A stretch of DNA of 64,000 nucleotides from Polynucleobacter sp. UK-Kesae-W10 (GCF_018881575.1 NZ_JACVQB010000001.1:1040986-1104985), one strand, 5' to 3'. Shown: positions 18,170-29,006, counted from the stretch's first letter. The notes: a model not told the origin generated them from the sequence alone. Translations and numbers: made by a program.

Positions 18170-20626
18170 ATGCAATTTTCTGAATCTTGGCTCCGTCAAT
18201 ATGTGAACCCATCGCTTGATAGTGATGCATTGGGTCATGCTATGACTATGGCGGGCTTAGAAGTTGAAGAACAACATTCTGTAGCGCCCGCATTTACAAA
18301 GATTGTGATTGCGCAGATTCTGTCTGCCGAGCAACACCCAGATGCCGACCGCTTGCGTGTCTGCAAGGTGGATGCGGGTACTGGTCAAGAGTTGCAAATT
18401 GTATGCGGCGCACCTAATGCTCGTGCCGGCATCAAAATCCCGTGCGCTATGGTTGGTGCTGAGTTGCCTCCTGCAGAAGCCGGCGGTAAACCTTTCATGA
18501 TCAAGGTGGGTAAGTTACGTGGTGTTGAAAGCCAGGGCATGCTCTGTTCCGGTCGTGAGTTAGGTCTTGGCGATGATCACGAAGGCATTTTGGAATTGCC
18601 TTCGGATGCCCCAATTGGTGAAGATATTCGTAAGTATCTTGATCTCGATGATCAAATCTTTGTGATTAAGCTCACTCCAAATAAAGCGGATTGCCTCTCC
18701 TTAATGGGTATGGCAAGAGAAGTTTCCGCAATCACTGGTGCCGCCCTGTGCGCGCCGAAGTGGACGCCGCCAGCTGTAGTAATTGATGAGAAGCGCAAAG
18801 TTGCTGTTGAAAACAAAGATCTCTGTGGCCGCTTCGCTGGTCGCGTGATTCGCGGTGTTAATCCACAGGCTAAAACGCCTGATTGGATTGTGAAGCGCCT
18901 ATCGCGAGCTGGGCAGAGAAGCATTTCTGCATTGGTAGATTTGTCTAACTATGTGATGTTAGAGATGGGTCAGCCCACCCATGTATTTGATATTGATAAG
19001 CTAGAAGGCGATATTACTGTCCGTTGGGCTAAACCAGGTGAAACACTGGAACTCCTTAATGGCCAAACGGTGACTTTGCAAGGTCCGGATTCGGCAGGCA
19101 AGCTACAAGAGGCGGGCGTTGTTGCTGATCAAAATGGCCCCGTAGCACTCGCTGGAATTATGGGTGGCAATCATTGTGCTGTAGGCGATGAGACTAAAAA
19201 TATTTATGTAGAGGCGGCGTATTGGCTACCCTCGGCTATTCAGGGTCGAGCACGTCGCTTTAACTTTAGTACTGATGCAGCACACCGCTTTGAGCGGGGT
19301 GTAGACCCACAAAACACAGTTCAATGCCTGGAATATCTTTCATCATTGATCGTTGAGGTCTGCGGTGGCCAAGCTGGTCCAGTGGACGATCAAGTATTGA
19401 ATGTGCCAGAGCGCAAGGCGGTCAAAATGCGTTTGGCACGTGCCATCAAAGTGATCGGTATTCCATTGACTCAGGAAATCGTAGCAGACGTATTTCAGCG
19501 TCTTGGTTTTGAATTTAAGCAAGAGGGTGATGCATTTATTGTTACTCCACCAAGCTATCGCTTTGATATCGAGATTGAAGAAGATTTGATTGAAGAAGTC
19601 GCGCGCATGTATGGCTTCGAAAATATTCCCGATACGCCGCCGGTAGCTTCACTCAAGATGAGCGCTAAAGCAGAAGCAAAGCGTGGTATTCATTTATTGC
19701 GTCAGCGTTTGGCATTACAAGGTTACCAAGAGGCCGTGAACTTTGGGTTTACCGATCTTGAAAGCGAGAAACGCTTAACTGGCGCTACAGAAAAAGATGT
19801 AATTGCTGTTTTAAATCCGATTGCTAATCAGTATGGTGTGATGCGCAGCACTCTATGGGGTGGATTGCTATCTAACCTCAAATCCAATTTAAACCGGGGG
19901 GCAGGGCGCGTTCGTTTATTCGAAACAGGCCGCGTCTTTAAGCGGGATGCCAATGTCCAAGAGGAAGCTGGCAAGGTTGCAGGCTTCTATCAGCCACAAA
20001 TGATTGGCGGCTTAGCTTATGGCTCTTTTGTGCCGGAGCAATGGGCTAATGCAACACGCCCGGTAGATTTCTTCGATGTGAAGGGTGATCTTGAGCGCGT
20101 CTTGGATCCACTGCATTTCGTTACTGAATCTGCACAACATCCTGCATTACATCCTGGCCGTAGCGCCAAGGTGTTCTTGATAGTAGGCAAGAATCGCATT
20201 GATATAGGATGGATCGGTGAACTGCATCCTGGTTTGCAGCAAGCCTATGAGTTGCCTCAAGCGCCAGTATTGTTTGAATTGGATTTAGAGGCTATTCGCG
20301 AACTAGGTTTGCCGGTCCCAGAAGAATTAAGCAAGTTTCCTGCAGTCCAGCGAGATTTGGCTCTTGTGGTGAAGCAATCCGTTTCTGCACAGTCTTTATT
20401 GGATGCGATGTTTGCTGCTAAGCAAAATTTTGTGCGTGGCATTGAGTTATTTGATGAATTTAAGCCTAAAGCAGGATCGAGCAGTATGGCCGATGATGAA
20501 AAGAGCTTGGCATTCCGGGTCACTTTACTCAATACTCAAGAAACATTGCAAGATCCCCAAATTGATGCCGTAATGGCTGCATTATTGGGCGCAGTAGAGA
20601 AAAAATGTGCAGCTCGTCTGCGCTAG
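18170..20626 (+). CDS. pheT: Phenylalanyl-tRNA synthetase beta subunit
   Basis: An 818-aa multidomain subunit: N-terminal EMAP/tRNA-binding domain (AEQHPDADRLRVCKVD), B3/B4 editing domain, B5 DNA-binding-like domain, a degenerate class II core, and a C-terminal ferredoxin-fold anticodon-binding domain (FPAVQRDLALVV). It starts 20 bases after pheS. Confidence 0.98.
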   Translation: MQFSESWLRQYVNPSLDSDALGHAMTMAGLEVEEQHSVAPAFTKIVIAQILSAEQHPDADRLRVCKVDAGTGQELQIVCGAPNARAGIKIPCAMVGAELPPAEAGGKPFMIKVGKLRGVESQGMLCSGRELGLGDDHEGILELPSDAPIGEDIRKYLDLDDQIFVIKLTPNKADCLSLMGMAREVSAITGAALCAPKWTPPAVVIDEKRKVAVENKDLCGRFAGRVIRGVNPQAKTPDWIVKRLSRAGQRSISALVDLSNYVMLEMGQPTHVFDIDKLEGDITVRWAKPGETLELLNGQTVTLQGPDSAGKLQEAGVVADQNGPVALAGIMGGNHCAVGDETKNIYVEAAYWLPSAIQGRARRFNFSTDAAHRFERGVDPQNTVQCLEYLSSLIVEVCGGQAGPVDDQVLNVPERKAVKMRLARAIKVIGIPLTQEIVADVFQRLGFEFKQEGDAFIVTPPSYRFDIEIEEDLIEEVARMYGFENIPDTPPVASLKMSAKAEAKRGIHLLRQRLALQGYQEAVNFGFTDLESEKRLTGATEKDVIAVLNPIANQYGVMRSTLWGGLLSNLKSNLNRGAGRVRLFETGRVFKRDANVQEEAGKVAGFYQPQMIGGLAYGSFVPEQWANATRPVDFFDVKGDLERVLDPLHFVTESAQHPALHPGRSAKVFLIVGKNRIDIGWIGELHPGLQQAYELPQAPVLFELDLEAIRELGLPVPEELSKFPAVQRDLALVVKQSVSAQSLLDAMFAAKQNFVRGIELFDEFKPKAGSSSMADDEKSLAFRVTLLNTQETLQDPQIDAVMAALLGAVEKKCAARLR

Positions 20627-20685
20627 GTTTAGTATTAAAGAAATTCCAACGATAAATCAGAGACACATTAGAAAAGATTCAAGCC

Positions 20686-21009
20686 ATGAGCGACCTAATT
20701 TCTAACGACACCGTAACGAAGAATGAGTTATCTGAAGCGCTTTTTGATCAGGTAGGTCTGAACAAGCGTGAAGCCAAAGATATGATTGATGCTTTTTTTG
20801 ATCGCATTGGCCAATCTCTTGAATCCGGCACAGAAGTGAAGATCTCTGGTTTTGGTAATTTTCAGTTGCGCAATAAATCGGCTCGCCCTGGCCGAAATCC
20901 CAAAACAGGTCAAATGATTCCGATTGCGGCTAGACGTGTAGTTACTTTTCACGCCAGTCAAAAGCTTAAAGATGTAGTGGAGTCACATGCTCGAGAAAAC
21001 CGAGTTTGA
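20686..21009 (+). CDS. ihfA: Integration host factor alpha subunit
   Basis: A 107-aa HU/IHF fold DNA-bending protein with [19 protein letters not shown] and the beta-arm signature [21 protein letters not shown], where the Pro intercalates into DNA. The location after pheT is the conserved one. Its 3' end overlaps the following MerR-type gene by 23 bases. IHF is often needed for tyrosine-integrase recombination like that of the prophage at 47.9 kb. Confidence 0.96.
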   Translation: MSDLISNDTVTKNELSEALFDQVGLNKREAKDMIDAFFDRIGQSLESGTEVKISGFGNFQLRNKSARPGRNPKTGQMIPIAARRVVTFHASQKLKDVVESHARENRV

Positions 21010-21337
21010 TGCCAGCTCAGTTCTGCTGAGCTCTCAACTTCCCCCAATACCCGCTAAGCGTTACTTCACCATCGGTGAGGTTGCTGACTTATGTGGAGTC
21101 CGCTCTCATGTATTGCGTTACTGGGAGCAAGAGTTCTCACAACTGAGCCCTCAAAAACGCCGCGGCAATCGTCGTTACTATCAACATCACGAAGTCGTCC
21201 TGATTCGCAAGATTCGCTCATTGTTATATGAAGAAGGTTTCACTATCAGCGGTGCCCGCAACCGCTTGGAAGAGGCGCGTGGCGAGCTCCGTTTGCGCGA
21301 AGAATTGCAAGCTGTTCTGCAGATTCTGTCCAAATAG
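20987..21337 (+). CDS. MerR-family transcriptional regulator downstream of ihfA
   Basis: A 116-aa protein with an N-terminal MerR-type winged helix ([21 protein letters not shown], then [20 protein letters not shown]) and a short helical tail, but no Cys-based effector domain, so it is not a metal sensor. The ihfA-merR arrangement is widespread in proteobacteria; the regulon is unknown. GGAG precedes the ATG at 20987, inside the ihfA coding end. Confidence 0.9.
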   Translation: MLEKTEFDASSVLLSSQLPPIPAKRYFTIGEVADLCGVRSHVLRYWEQEFSQLSPQKRRGNRRYYQHHEVVLIRKIRSLLYEEGFTISGARNRLEEARGELRLREELQAVLQILSK

Positions 21338-21362
21338 TTGCTGATACAATTTTGTTTTTCGT

Positions 21363-21439
<77 letters not shown>

Positions 21440-21467
21440 TTCATTTAATGTTTTAATACATTTCAAT

Positions 21468-21887
21468 ATGAATACACCTAACCCCAATTCTCAAAATCAC
21501 AATAGAACTCTGTACTTTGGTTTAGATATTCCATTTTTGGATCATCTGGGTGTTGTTCCAGAGTTTGCTGAAGCAGGGAAGGTGCGCATCAGTTATACCG
21601 TAAGGCCAGAGCACACCAATAGCTTTCACGTGGCTCAAGGCGGCCTCATCATGACCCTGTTGGACTTTGCCATGGGTGCGGCAGCCAGAACGGCATCAAA
21701 TCATCAGTTGGGCGCCATTACGATCGATATGAGCACTAGTTTTCTGCGTCCAAGCGTGGGAAAAATCGTAGTGGAGGGCACTTTATTAAAGGCCGGTAAA
21801 TCCATTCAATACTGTGAAGCTGTTGCTCTGAATGAGGCTGGGGAGATTACGGCCAAAGCAAGCGGCACTTTTGCGCTGAGAAGGTAA
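21468..21887 (+). CDS. PaaI-family acyl-CoA thioesterase
   Basis: A 139-aa hot-dog fold protein with [20 protein letters not shown], the usual HG(G)xxxTLxD-like region (here [14 protein letters not shown]), and [13 protein letters not shown] in the beta sheet. PaaI-type enzymes hydrolyse aromatic or short-chain acyl-CoAs; the substrate here is not determined. It lies 28 bases after tRNA-Pro. Confidence 0.85.
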   Translation: MNTPNPNSQNHNRTLYFGLDIPFLDHLGVVPEFAEAGKVRISYTVRPEHTNSFHVAQGGLIMTLLDFAMGAAARTASNHQLGAITIDMSTSFLRPSVGKIVVEGTLLKAGKSIQYCEAVALNEAGEITAKASGTFALRR

Positions 21888-22104
21888 TGCCGGGATTTGA
21901 ATAAGCATAATTAATAATAGTATTTATAATGATTATGCTGATTGATTATCTTTAATTACCATAAACCATTGATTAATAATGGTTAATAGCTCAATAAATT
22001 AATACCTATTAGTTTATTAATTCAAATATATAATAACGATTTGAAATAGATTATTTACTGTCTATTTCCCATAATTCAAACCTATTATTTGGAGAAACCC
22101 CTTG
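21888..22104 (+). promoter_or_regulatory. Very AT-rich leader of the H-NS-family gene
   Basis: About 200 bases made up almost entirely of A and T, far from the local average. It holds an inverted repeat AACCATT (21964-21970) / AATGGTT (21978-21984). H-NS proteins bind such DNA and many repress themselves, so an autoregulatory role is likely. No unique -35/-10 pair stands out because the whole stretch is promoter-like. Confidence 0.5.
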
Positions 22105-22389
22105 ATGTCTTCTTATAAAGAGCTTTTAGCTCAACGCGAACAATTAGATAAGCAAATTAAAGAAGCGATTGCACGTGAAAAATCAGATGGCATTGCTAAG
22201 GCTAAGTTAATTATTGAGCAATACAACCTATCCGCATCCGATTTATTCAGCCGTAAGGCGGGTGGTAAGTCGGCCGGTGGCAAGGTGGCTCCTAAGTATC
22301 GCAATCCAGCTACTGGTGAAACATGGACGGGCCGCGGTAAGGCTCCTAAGTGGATCGAGGGAAGAGATCGTAGTAGCTATTTGATCTAA
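22105..22389 (+). CDS. H-NS family nucleoid protein
   Basis: A 94-aa protein. The N-terminal coiled coil (YKELLAQREQLDKQIKEAI) is followed by a basic Gly/Lys linker and the C-terminal DNA-binding motif YRNPATGETWTGRGKAPKW, which contains the R-G-R-like AT-hook seen in betaproteobacterial H-NS proteins. I prefer the ATG at 22105 over the TTG just before it; GGAG is 10 bases upstream. Confidence 0.93.
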   Translation: MSSYKELLAQREQLDKQIKEAIAREKSDGIAKAKLIIEQYNLSASDLFSRKAGGKSAGGKVAPKYRNPATGETWTGRGKAPKWIEGRDRSSYLI

Positions 22390-22414
22390 GCTATTGATTT
22401 TCCTAGTATTGAAC

Positions 22415-22440
22415 AAAGGCCGCAGATGCGGCCTTTATCA
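22415..22440. terminator. Intrinsic terminator between the H-NS gene and the HTH gene
   Basis: A perfect stem AAAGGCCGC (22415-22423) / GCGGCCTTT (22428-22436) with a 4-base loop; T-rich on both strands, so it probably serves both convergent genes. Confidence 0.8.
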
Positions 22441-22443
22441 TTC

Positions 22444-23163
22444 TTAAGCGCACTTACGGGATAGCGCCTCCATGAAGAGGGGTTCTAATAGCTCATGACG
22501 TTGACCTGGATTGATGCTGCCTTCTAAGTCTGGGTTGGTTGCTGGATAGCCAATAATCATTGGATTGAGGTCGATTAGGCCATTTTCTAACTCTTTTTTG
22601 ATGCTTTCAGTCAGATGGGGTTTGTTGCCATTGTTTTCATCTGCTAAGGTTACAACCCCGGGATGGAGCTTAATAAATCCTTCATCTACTAGAATAGGTA
22701 TCCTCTGTGTGTCCTTGTTTTTACTAAGATAATGGATCAAATGTACCTGCTCAACTGGAGGGATCAGGGCATCAAGAAAGATCAGATCCGGGGCAATAGA
22801 TACCGTCTTCATGAGGCCCTCTAGGCTATCAACGGCGACCTCCATATCGACTTTGAGTTGCCAGTCTTGAATAGCCTGTAATAACTCTTCGCTATTTTCC
22901 GAGCGCCGGAATATACCCATGGCTATACAGTTTTGCGTGGTTTTCTGACGCATTGCCCGTTTTCTGCGTTGCAGTTGCTGTTCCAGTGAGCTCGCAAGAA
23001 TACGTCTATGGCCGCCGCGGGTCTTCCAGGCGATTAATTCACCGAGCTCAACCATTTTCTGGACTGTTCCCAGGGAGACCTGCAAAACCTTGGCGCTTTG
23101 TCGGGTGCTGAGATATTCCATTTCTGGGGTAATTGCTTTCATATTTCCCTTCATTTGATTCAT
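22444..23163 (-). CDS. Excisionase-type HTH protein with degenerate receiver-like domain
   Basis: 239 aa, not a named family I can give a symbol. Residues about 15-65 form an excisionase/MerR-like winged helix (YLSTRQSAKVLQVSLGTVQK, then WKTRGGHRRI). Residues about 80-170 resemble a response-regulator receiver: APDLIFLDALIPP matches the phospho-acceptor strand, but the other acidic-pocket residues are not evident. It is probably a DNA-binding regulator. In-frame ATGs at codons 4 and 8 are possible starts. It lies back to back with sucA. Confidence 0.7.
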   Translation of the reverse strand: MNQMKGNMKAITPEMEYLSTRQSAKVLQVSLGTVQKMVELGELIAWKTRGGHRRILASSLEQQLQRRKRAMRQKTTQNCIAMGIFRRSENSEELLQAIQDWQLKVDMEVAVDSLEGLMKTVSIAPDLIFLDALIPPVEQVHLIHYLSKNKDTQRIPILVDEGFIKLHPGVVTLADENNGNKPHLTESIKKELENGLIDLNPMIIGYPATNPDLEGSINPGQRHELLEPLFMEALSRKCA

Positions 23164-23442
23164 GCATTTGAAGATTTAGAGAATAAAAATCAAATCTCAA
23201 TGAATCTGTCCGTAAATCTTGAAAGCGGGGTAGGAAAGTTCTTATTCATTTTTAATTCCTAGGGAAATACCCCAAAGCCCCTCAAAATCAGGGAAAGCCC
23301 TTTATAGAGCTATGGTCAATCGTGTTAAATTACTGTCGTAGTACCAGTATTTGCACAGAGCAATTCGTGAAACGGTACAGCCGTGTAACGGATGGTTATA
23401 ACCACAGTTTTTATTCGGGAAACCCGATGAAAGGTGAGCATC
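23164..23442. promoter_or_regulatory. Divergent intergenic region upstream of sucA
   Basis: 279 bases holding the sucA promoter and that of the HTH gene. Several short imperfect repeats of GAAACGGTACAGCCGTGTAACGG type lie at about 23368-23393. No confident -35/-10 pair was assigned. Confidence 0.4.
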
Positions 23443-26298
23443 ATGATGCAGGATCAAAGAGATAATTCCTATCTCTTCGGCGGAAACGCCCCCTACGTAG
23501 AGGAACTCTACGAATCCTACTTGCACGACCCCGCTTCCGTAGCGGATCATTGGCGAGATTATTTCGATAACGTGAAACAAGTCCCGGCTGTGGATGGTTC
23601 TTCTAGAACTGATATCGCACATGGCCCGATTGTTGCGTCCTTTGCTGAGCGTGCTAAGCAAGGTCCGATCAGAACGATTTCTGATTCGGCTGACTCAGAG
23701 ATGGGCCGCAAACGCGTTGCTGTTCAGCAGTTAATCGCCGCGTATCGTAACGTTGGCAACCGCTGGGCAAACTTAGATCCATTAAAGCGGACGGAGCGCC
23801 AGGACATTCCTGAGTTAGATCCCGCTTTCTATGGCTTTACTGATGGCGATATGGATATCGTCTTCAATACCAGTAATACCTTCTTTGGCAAAAATGAAAT
23901 GACCCTGCGCGATTTGCTGCAGGCATTGCGTGAAACCTATTGCGGCACGATTGGTGTCGAGTTCATGTTTATTGCTGATCAGAAGATCAAAAAATGGTGG
24001 CAAGAAAAATTAGAGTCCATTCGCTCAACCCCACAGTTCAATGTGGAAGAGAAGCGTCAGATTCTTGATCGCGTAACGGCCGCTGAAGGCCTTGAGCGTT
24101 ACCTCCAGGCTAAGTATGTTGGTCAAAAGCGCTTCTCATTAGAGGGTGGTGAAAGCTTCATCGCCTGTATGGACGAGATGATTCGTGACGCTGGTAACAA
24201 AGGCGTACAAGAGATCGTGATTGGCATGGCCCACCGTGGTCGTCTCAACGTACTCGTTAACACCTTGGGCAAGATGCCAAAAGATTTATTTGCCGAGTTT
24301 GAGCACAAAGGTCCTGAGACATTACCTGCAGGTGACGTGAAATATCACCAAGGTTTCTCCAGTGATATTTCCACTCCAGGCGGTCCTGTCCACTTGTCTT
24401 TAGCATTTAACCCATCCCATTTAGAAATCGTTAACCCAGTAGTAGAGGGTTCTGCACGGGCTCGTATGGAGCGTCGTGGCGATATGTTGGGCGAGCAAGT
24501 AATGCCGATCTTGGTGCACGGCGATGCTGCGATTGCAGGTCAGGGCGTGATGCAAGAAACCTTGGCAATGTCAGAAGTGCGCGGATATTCCACTGGTGGC
24601 ACACTGCATGTGGTGATTAATAACCAAATTGGTTTTACGACCTCGGACCCACGCGATTTGCGTTCTAGCTTGTACTGTACTGACATCATGAAGATAGTGG
24701 ATGCGCCAGTACTGCACGTGAATGGTGATGATCCTGAGGCGGTTGTATTAGCAACTAAGTTAGCCGTTGAGTTCCGCATGAAGTTCCATAAGGACGTTGC
24801 GGTAGACATCATCTGCTTCCGTAAGTTAGGCCATAACGAGCAAGACACACCTGCTATGACGCAGCCATTGATGTACAAGATCATTGCTGCCCACCCAGGT
24901 ACTCGCAAACTCTATGCAGACAAACTCGAAGCTCAGGGTGTATTGCCTGTAGGTACTGGCGACCTCATGGTCAAAGAGTATCGCGCTGCCATGGACGAGG
25001 GTAAACAAACTTCTGATCCTGTTTTGAGTAACTTCAAAGGCAAGTTCGCTGTAGATTGGTCGCCTTTCTTGAATAAGAAGTGGACCGATGAAGCGGATAC
25101 TGCGATTCCTTTGACAGAGTGGAAACGTTTGGCTGAAAAGATTTCGACAATTCCAGAGGGCTTTAAGGCTCACCCATTGGTTGCCAAGGTTTACAACGAT
25201 CGTGCGGCGATGGGTCGTGGTGACGTCAATGTGGACTGGGGTATGGGCGAGCACATGGCTTTTGCTTCCTTAGTTGCTAGCGGCTATCCAGTACGCCTCT
25301 CTGGCGAAGATAGTGGACGCGGTACCTTTACTCACCGTCATGCCGTGTTGCATGAGCAAAATCGTGAGAAATGGGATACCGGCACCTATATCGCTCTTCA
25401 GCACGTCACCAAAGATCAGGCTCCATTTGTGGTGATTGACTCGATTCTTTCTGAAGAAGCGGTGCTCGGATTTGAATATGGTTACGCTGCAGCTGAGCCA
25501 AACACCTTGACGATTTGGGAGGCCCAGTTCGGCGACTTCGCCAATGGCGCTCAAGTGGTTATTGATCAGTTCATCGCTTCTGGAGAAGTGAAGTGGGGTC
25601 GCGCTAATGGTTTAGTCATGATGTTGCCGCATGGTTATGAAGGTCAAGGCCCAGAGCATTCCTCCGCACGTCTTGAGCGCTTCATGCAATTGTGTGCCGA
25701 TACCAATATGCAAGTGATTCAGCCTACAACTGCATCGCAGATCTTCCACGTACTGCGTCGTCAAATGATTCGTCAGTTCCGCAAGCCGCTGATCTTGATG
25801 ACACCAAAATCATTGCTGCGTAATAAAGAAGCTGCATCACCTTTGTCAGAATTTACGAAGGGTGGCTTCCAGACAATTATTGGTGAGCGTGATGAGGCGA
25901 TTGATCCAAAACAGGTCACCCGTTTGATTATGTGCTCCGGTAAGGTCTATTACGACTTGGTTAAGCAGCGTACTGAGAAGAAGATTGGCGATGCCGCCAT
26001 TATTCGCTTAGAGCAGCTCTACCCATTCCCGCATAAAGCATTGACTGCTGAGTTGAAAAAATATCCAAAATTGGAAGAGGTTGTCTGGTGTCAAGATGAA
26101 CCACAAAACCAAGGTGCATGGTTCTTCGTGCAACACAATATTTTGGAAAACATGTCTGATGGCATGAAGTTGGGTTATGCAGGTCGCCCTGCATCAGCCT
26201 CACCAGCATGCGGTTACGCTCATTTACATCAAGAGCAGCAAAAGTCTCTTCTCAATGCGGCATTTGCCAAATTAAAAGGTTACGTGATCACGAAATAA
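23443..26298 (+). CDS. sucA: 2-oxoglutarate dehydrogenase E1 component
   Basis: The thiamine-diphosphate subunit of the TCA cycle 2-oxoglutarate dehydrogenase complex, about 951 aa. Visible landmarks are LFGGNAPYVEELYESYL at the N-terminus, GMAHRGRLNVLVN, the ThDP-binding GDAAIAGQGVMQET, FRKLGHNEQDTPAMTQPLMY, and SGEDSGRGTFTHRHAVLHEQ with active-site His. AAAGGTGAG lies just before the ATG at 23443; a GTG at 23434 is less likely. First gene of sucA-sucB-lpdA. Confidence 0.97.
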   Translation: MMQDQRDNSYLFGGNAPYVEELYESYLHDPASVADHWRDYFDNVKQVPAVDGSSRTDIAHGPIVASFAERAKQGPIRTISDSADSEMGRKRVAVQQLIAAYRNVGNRWANLDPLKRTERQDIPELDPAFYGFTDGDMDIVFNTSNTFFGKNEMTLRDLLQALRETYCGTIGVEFMFIADQKIKKWWQEKLESIRSTPQFNVEEKRQILDRVTAAEGLERYLQAKYVGQKRFSLEGGESFIACMDEMIRDAGNKGVQEIVIGMAHRGRLNVLVNTLGKMPKDLFAEFEHKGPETLPAGDVKYHQGFSSDISTPGGPVHLSLAFNPSHLEIVNPVVEGSARARMERRGDMLGEQVMPILVHGDAAIAGQGVMQETLAMSEVRGYSTGGTLHVVINNQIGFTTSDPRDLRSSLYCTDIMKIVDAPVLHVNGDDPEAVVLATKLAVEFRMKFHKDVAVDIICFRKLGHNEQDTPAMTQPLMYKIIAAHPGTRKLYADKLEAQGVLPVGTGDLMVKEYRAAMDEGKQTSDPVLSNFKGKFAVDWSPFLNKKWTDEADTAIPLTEWKRLAEKISTIPEGFKAHPLVAKVYNDRAAMGRGDVNVDWGMGEHMAFASLVASGYPVRLSGEDSGRGTFTHRHAVLHEQNREKWDTGTYIALQHVTKDQAPFVVIDSILSEEAVLGFEYGYAAAEPNTLTIWEAQFGDFANGAQVVIDQFIASGEVKWGRANGLVMMLPHGYEGQGPEHSSARLERFMQLCADTNMQVIQPTTASQIFHVLRRQMIRQFRKPLILMTPKSLLRNKEAASPLSEFTKGGFQTIIGERDEAIDPKQVTRLIMCSGKVYYDLVKQRTEKKIGDAAIIRLEQLYPFPHKALTAELKKYPKLEEVVWCQDEPQNQGAWFFVQHNILENMSDGMKLGYAGRPASASPACGYAHLHQEQQKSLLNAAFAKLKGYVITK

Positions 26299-26342
26299 TC
26301 GTTTTCATTACTCAACATACATATAGATAAACAGGATTAATC

Positions 26343-27557
26343 ATGGCTATTTTTGAAGTTAAAGTTCCCCAGCTCTCCGAGTCAGTTGCCGAAGCAACTT
26401 TATTGCAGTGGAAAAAGAAAGTCGGCGATGCTGTCGGTCAAGACGAGATCTTGATTGAAATTGAAACTGACAAGGTTGTGCTAGAAGTGCCTGCGCCTTC
26501 AGCTGGTGTATTGACAGAAATCGTTGTTGCCGATGGTGGCACAGTAGTAGCAGAGCAATTGATCGCCAAGATTGATAGCACTGCTGTTGCAGCCGCAGCA
26601 CCTGCTGCTGCCGCACCTGCACCAGCTGCAGCTCCTGCAGCCGCTGCCCCAGCTAAGGCTGCTGCTCCTGCTGCGAAAGCTTCTGGCGCTGCTGCATCAC
26701 CTTCAGCCTCTAAGATTTTGGCGGAGAAGGGTGTTGATGCTGGACAAGTTGCAGGTTCTGGACGCGATGGCCGCATCACTAAGGGCGATGCATTAAGTGC
26801 TTCTGCTGGCGCTGCAAAATCTGCTGCATTACCAAGCGCACCGATTCCAACTGGCGATCGTCCAGAAGAGCGTGTTCCAATGAGCCGCTTGCGTGCTCGT
26901 ATTGCTGAGCGTTTGCTAGAGTCCCAAGCGAACAATGCCATTTTGACTACCTTCAATGAAGTCAATATGGGTCCAGTAATTGCATTGCGCAACAAATACA
27001 AAGATCAGTTTGAAAAGACCCATGGCGTGAAATTGGGTTTCATGTCTTTCTTTGTTAAAGCAGCGACACATGCTTTGAAGAAATTCCCATTACTCAATGC
27101 CTCTGTTGATGGTAATGACATCGTTTACCACGGCTACTTTGATATTGGTATCGCCGTGAGCTCACCACGTGGCTTGGTAGTACCTATTCTGCGTGACGTT
27201 GATCAAATGAATTTGGCTGACATTGAGAAGAAGATTGCCGAGTTCGGCACTAAAGCGCGTGAAGGTAAATTGTCAATTGAAGAGTTGACTGGCGGTACAT
27301 TCTCTATCTCTAACGGTGGTGTATTCGGCTCCATGCTCTCTACTCCAATCATTAACCCGCCTCAATCCGCAATTTTGGGTATCCACGCTACTAAAGATCG
27401 TGCTGTAGTAGAAAACGGCCAGGTAGTAGTGCGTCCAATTAACTATCTCGCCTTGTCATACGACCACCGCATTATTGACGGTCGTGAGGCTGTGCTTGGT
27501 TTGGTTGCGATGAAGGATGCCTTAGAAGATCCTTCACGTCTCCTCCTTGATTTGTAA
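26343..27557 (+). CDS. sucB: Dihydrolipoamide succinyltransferase (E2)
   Basis: 404 aa, the core of the 2-oxoglutarate dehydrogenase complex. A single lipoyl domain with the lipoylated Lys in [11 protein letters not shown], a long Ala/Pro-rich flexible linker (about 80-115), the peripheral-subunit-binding domain ([20 protein letters not shown]), and the acyltransferase core ending with the catalytic His in [14 protein letters not shown]. Confidence 0.97.
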   Translation: MAIFEVKVPQLSESVAEATLLQWKKKVGDAVGQDEILIEIETDKVVLEVPAPSAGVLTEIVVADGGTVVAEQLIAKIDSTAVAAAAPAAAAPAPAAAPAAAAPAKAAAPAAKASGAAASPSASKILAEKGVDAGQVAGSGRDGRITKGDALSASAGAAKSAALPSAPIPTGDRPEERVPMSRLRARIAERLLESQANNAILTTFNEVNMGPVIALRNKYKDQFEKTHGVKLGFMSFFVKAATHALKKFPLLNASVDGNDIVYHGYFDIGIAVSSPRGLVVPILRDVDQMNLADIEKKIAEFGTKAREGKLSIEELTGGTFSISNGGVFGSMLSTPIINPPQSAILGIHATKDRAVVENGQVVVRPINYLALSYDHRIIDGREAVLGLVAMKDALEDPSRLLLDL

Positions 27558-27569
27558 GAAGGGAAGATC

Positions 27570-29006
27570 ATGAGCCAAGCTTTTGATGTACTGGTAATTG
27601 GTGGTGGCCCTGGTGGCTACATCGCCGCAATTCGTGCTGCGCAACTCGGCTTTAAGGTTGCCTGCGCAGAATCTAATAGCTATGATGATCCTAAAGGTGA
27701 GCCACGCTTAGGCGGCACTTGCTTAAACGTCGGTTGTATTCCGTCTAAAGCCTTGCTGGCATCTTCCGAAGAGTTCGAGAAGATTGGTCATCATGCTGCT
27801 GATCATGGCATCAAGGTTGGCTCAGTCAGCATTGATTCTAAGAAGATGGTCTCCCGTAAGGATGACATCGTCACCAAGATGACTGGTGGCATTCAGTATC
27901 TGTTCCGCAAAAACAAAATTACTTTGTTAAAAGGCCATGCTTCATTTGAAGGCAAGGGCGCCGATGGCTATCAAGTTAAGATTGATGGCAAAGACAAAGA
28001 AACCGTTACTGCAAAGAACGTGATTATTGCTACTGGCTCAAAAGCGCGTCACTTGCCGGGCTTGCCTGTTGATAACGTGCTGATCTGTGACAACGAAGGT
28101 GCTTTGAAGTTTGATTCAGTGCCGAAGAAATTGGGTGTGATTGGTGCTGGCGTCATTGGTTTGGAGCTGGGCTCTGTATGGCGTCGCTTAGGTTCTGAAG
28201 TGACCGTACTCGAGGCATTGCCTTCATTCTTAGCTGCTTGTGATGTAAGCATTGCGAAAGAAGCGCAAAAGCTCTTTACTAAGCAAGGCTTAAACATCAA
28301 TATGGGCGTCAAGATTGGTGATGTCAAAGCGGATAAAAAGGGTGTTGTGGTCAATTACACCGATAGCGCTGGCAAAGCTGCCAAATTGGAATGTGATCGC
28401 TTGATCGTTTCCGTTGGTCGCGTTCCAAACACCGATAAATTAGGTTTGGATAAGATCGGCCTCAAAGTGGATGAGCGTGGCTTTATTCCAATTGATGACC
28501 ATACCTGTGCTACAACAGCTCCTGGCGTTTACGCTGTGGGAGACGTAGTGCGTGGACCAATGTTGGCTCATAAAGCAGAGGACGAAGGTGTTCTCGTTGC
28601 TGAAGTAATTGCTGGCCAAAAACCGCATATTGATTACAACTGCATTCCTTGGGTGATCTATACCGATCCAGAAATTGCTTGGGTAGGTAAAACCGAACAG
28701 GCCTTGAAAGAGGCTGGTGTGGCATACAAAGCTGGTCAATTCCCATTTGCGGCCAATGGTCGTGCTTTGGGCATGGGCCGCGCGGATGGTTTTGTGAAGG
28801 TATTGGCAGACGCAAAGACCGACGAAATCCTCGGTGTACACATCATCGGACCAAACGCTTCAGACCTCATTGCTGAAGCTGCAGTAGCCATGGAATTCAA
28901 AGCAGCAGCAGAAGATATTGCACGTATCTGTCATCCGCATCCAAGCTTGTCAGAAGTGATGCGCGAAGCGGCATTAGCGACAGATCAACGCGCACTCAAT
29001 ATGTAA
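27570..29006 (+). CDS. lpdA: Dihydrolipoyl dehydrogenase (E3)
   Basis: 478 aa flavoprotein that reoxidises dihydrolipoamide with NAD. N-terminal FAD motif [13 protein letters not shown], redox disulfide [16 protein letters not shown] motif [14 protein letters not shown], and the C-terminal His-Glu dyad in [14 protein letters not shown]. It lies 12 bases after sucB; its stop abuts the zapE start. Confidence 0.97.
   Translation: MSQAFDVLVIGGGPGGYIAAIRAAQLGFKVACAESNSYDDPKGEPRLGGTCLNVGCIPSKALLASSEEFEKIGHHAADHGIKVGSVSIDSKKMVSRKDDIVTKMTGGIQYLFRKNKITLLKGHASFEGKGADGYQVKIDGKDKETVTAKNVIIATGSKARHLPGLPVDNVLICDNEGALKFDSVPKKLGVIGAGVIGLELGSVWRRLGSEVTVLEALPSFLAACDVSIAKEAQKLFTKQGLNINMGVKIGDVKADKKGVVVNYTDSAGKAAKLECDRLIVSVGRVPNTDKLGLDKIGLKVDERGFIPIDDHTCATTAPGVYAVGDVVRGPMLAHKAEDEGVLVAEVIAGQKPHIDYNCIPWVIYTDPEIAWVGKTEQALKEAGVAYKAGQFPFAANGRALGMGRADGFVKVLADAKTDEILGVHIIGPNASDLIAEAAVAMEFKAAAEDIARICHPHPSLSEVMREAALATDQRALNM

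Noticed and set aside
26438..27001. A 187-codon minus-strand frame in sucB
   Set aside because: It is the reverse of the Ala/Pro linker and lipoyl domain; low complexity, no independent start signal.
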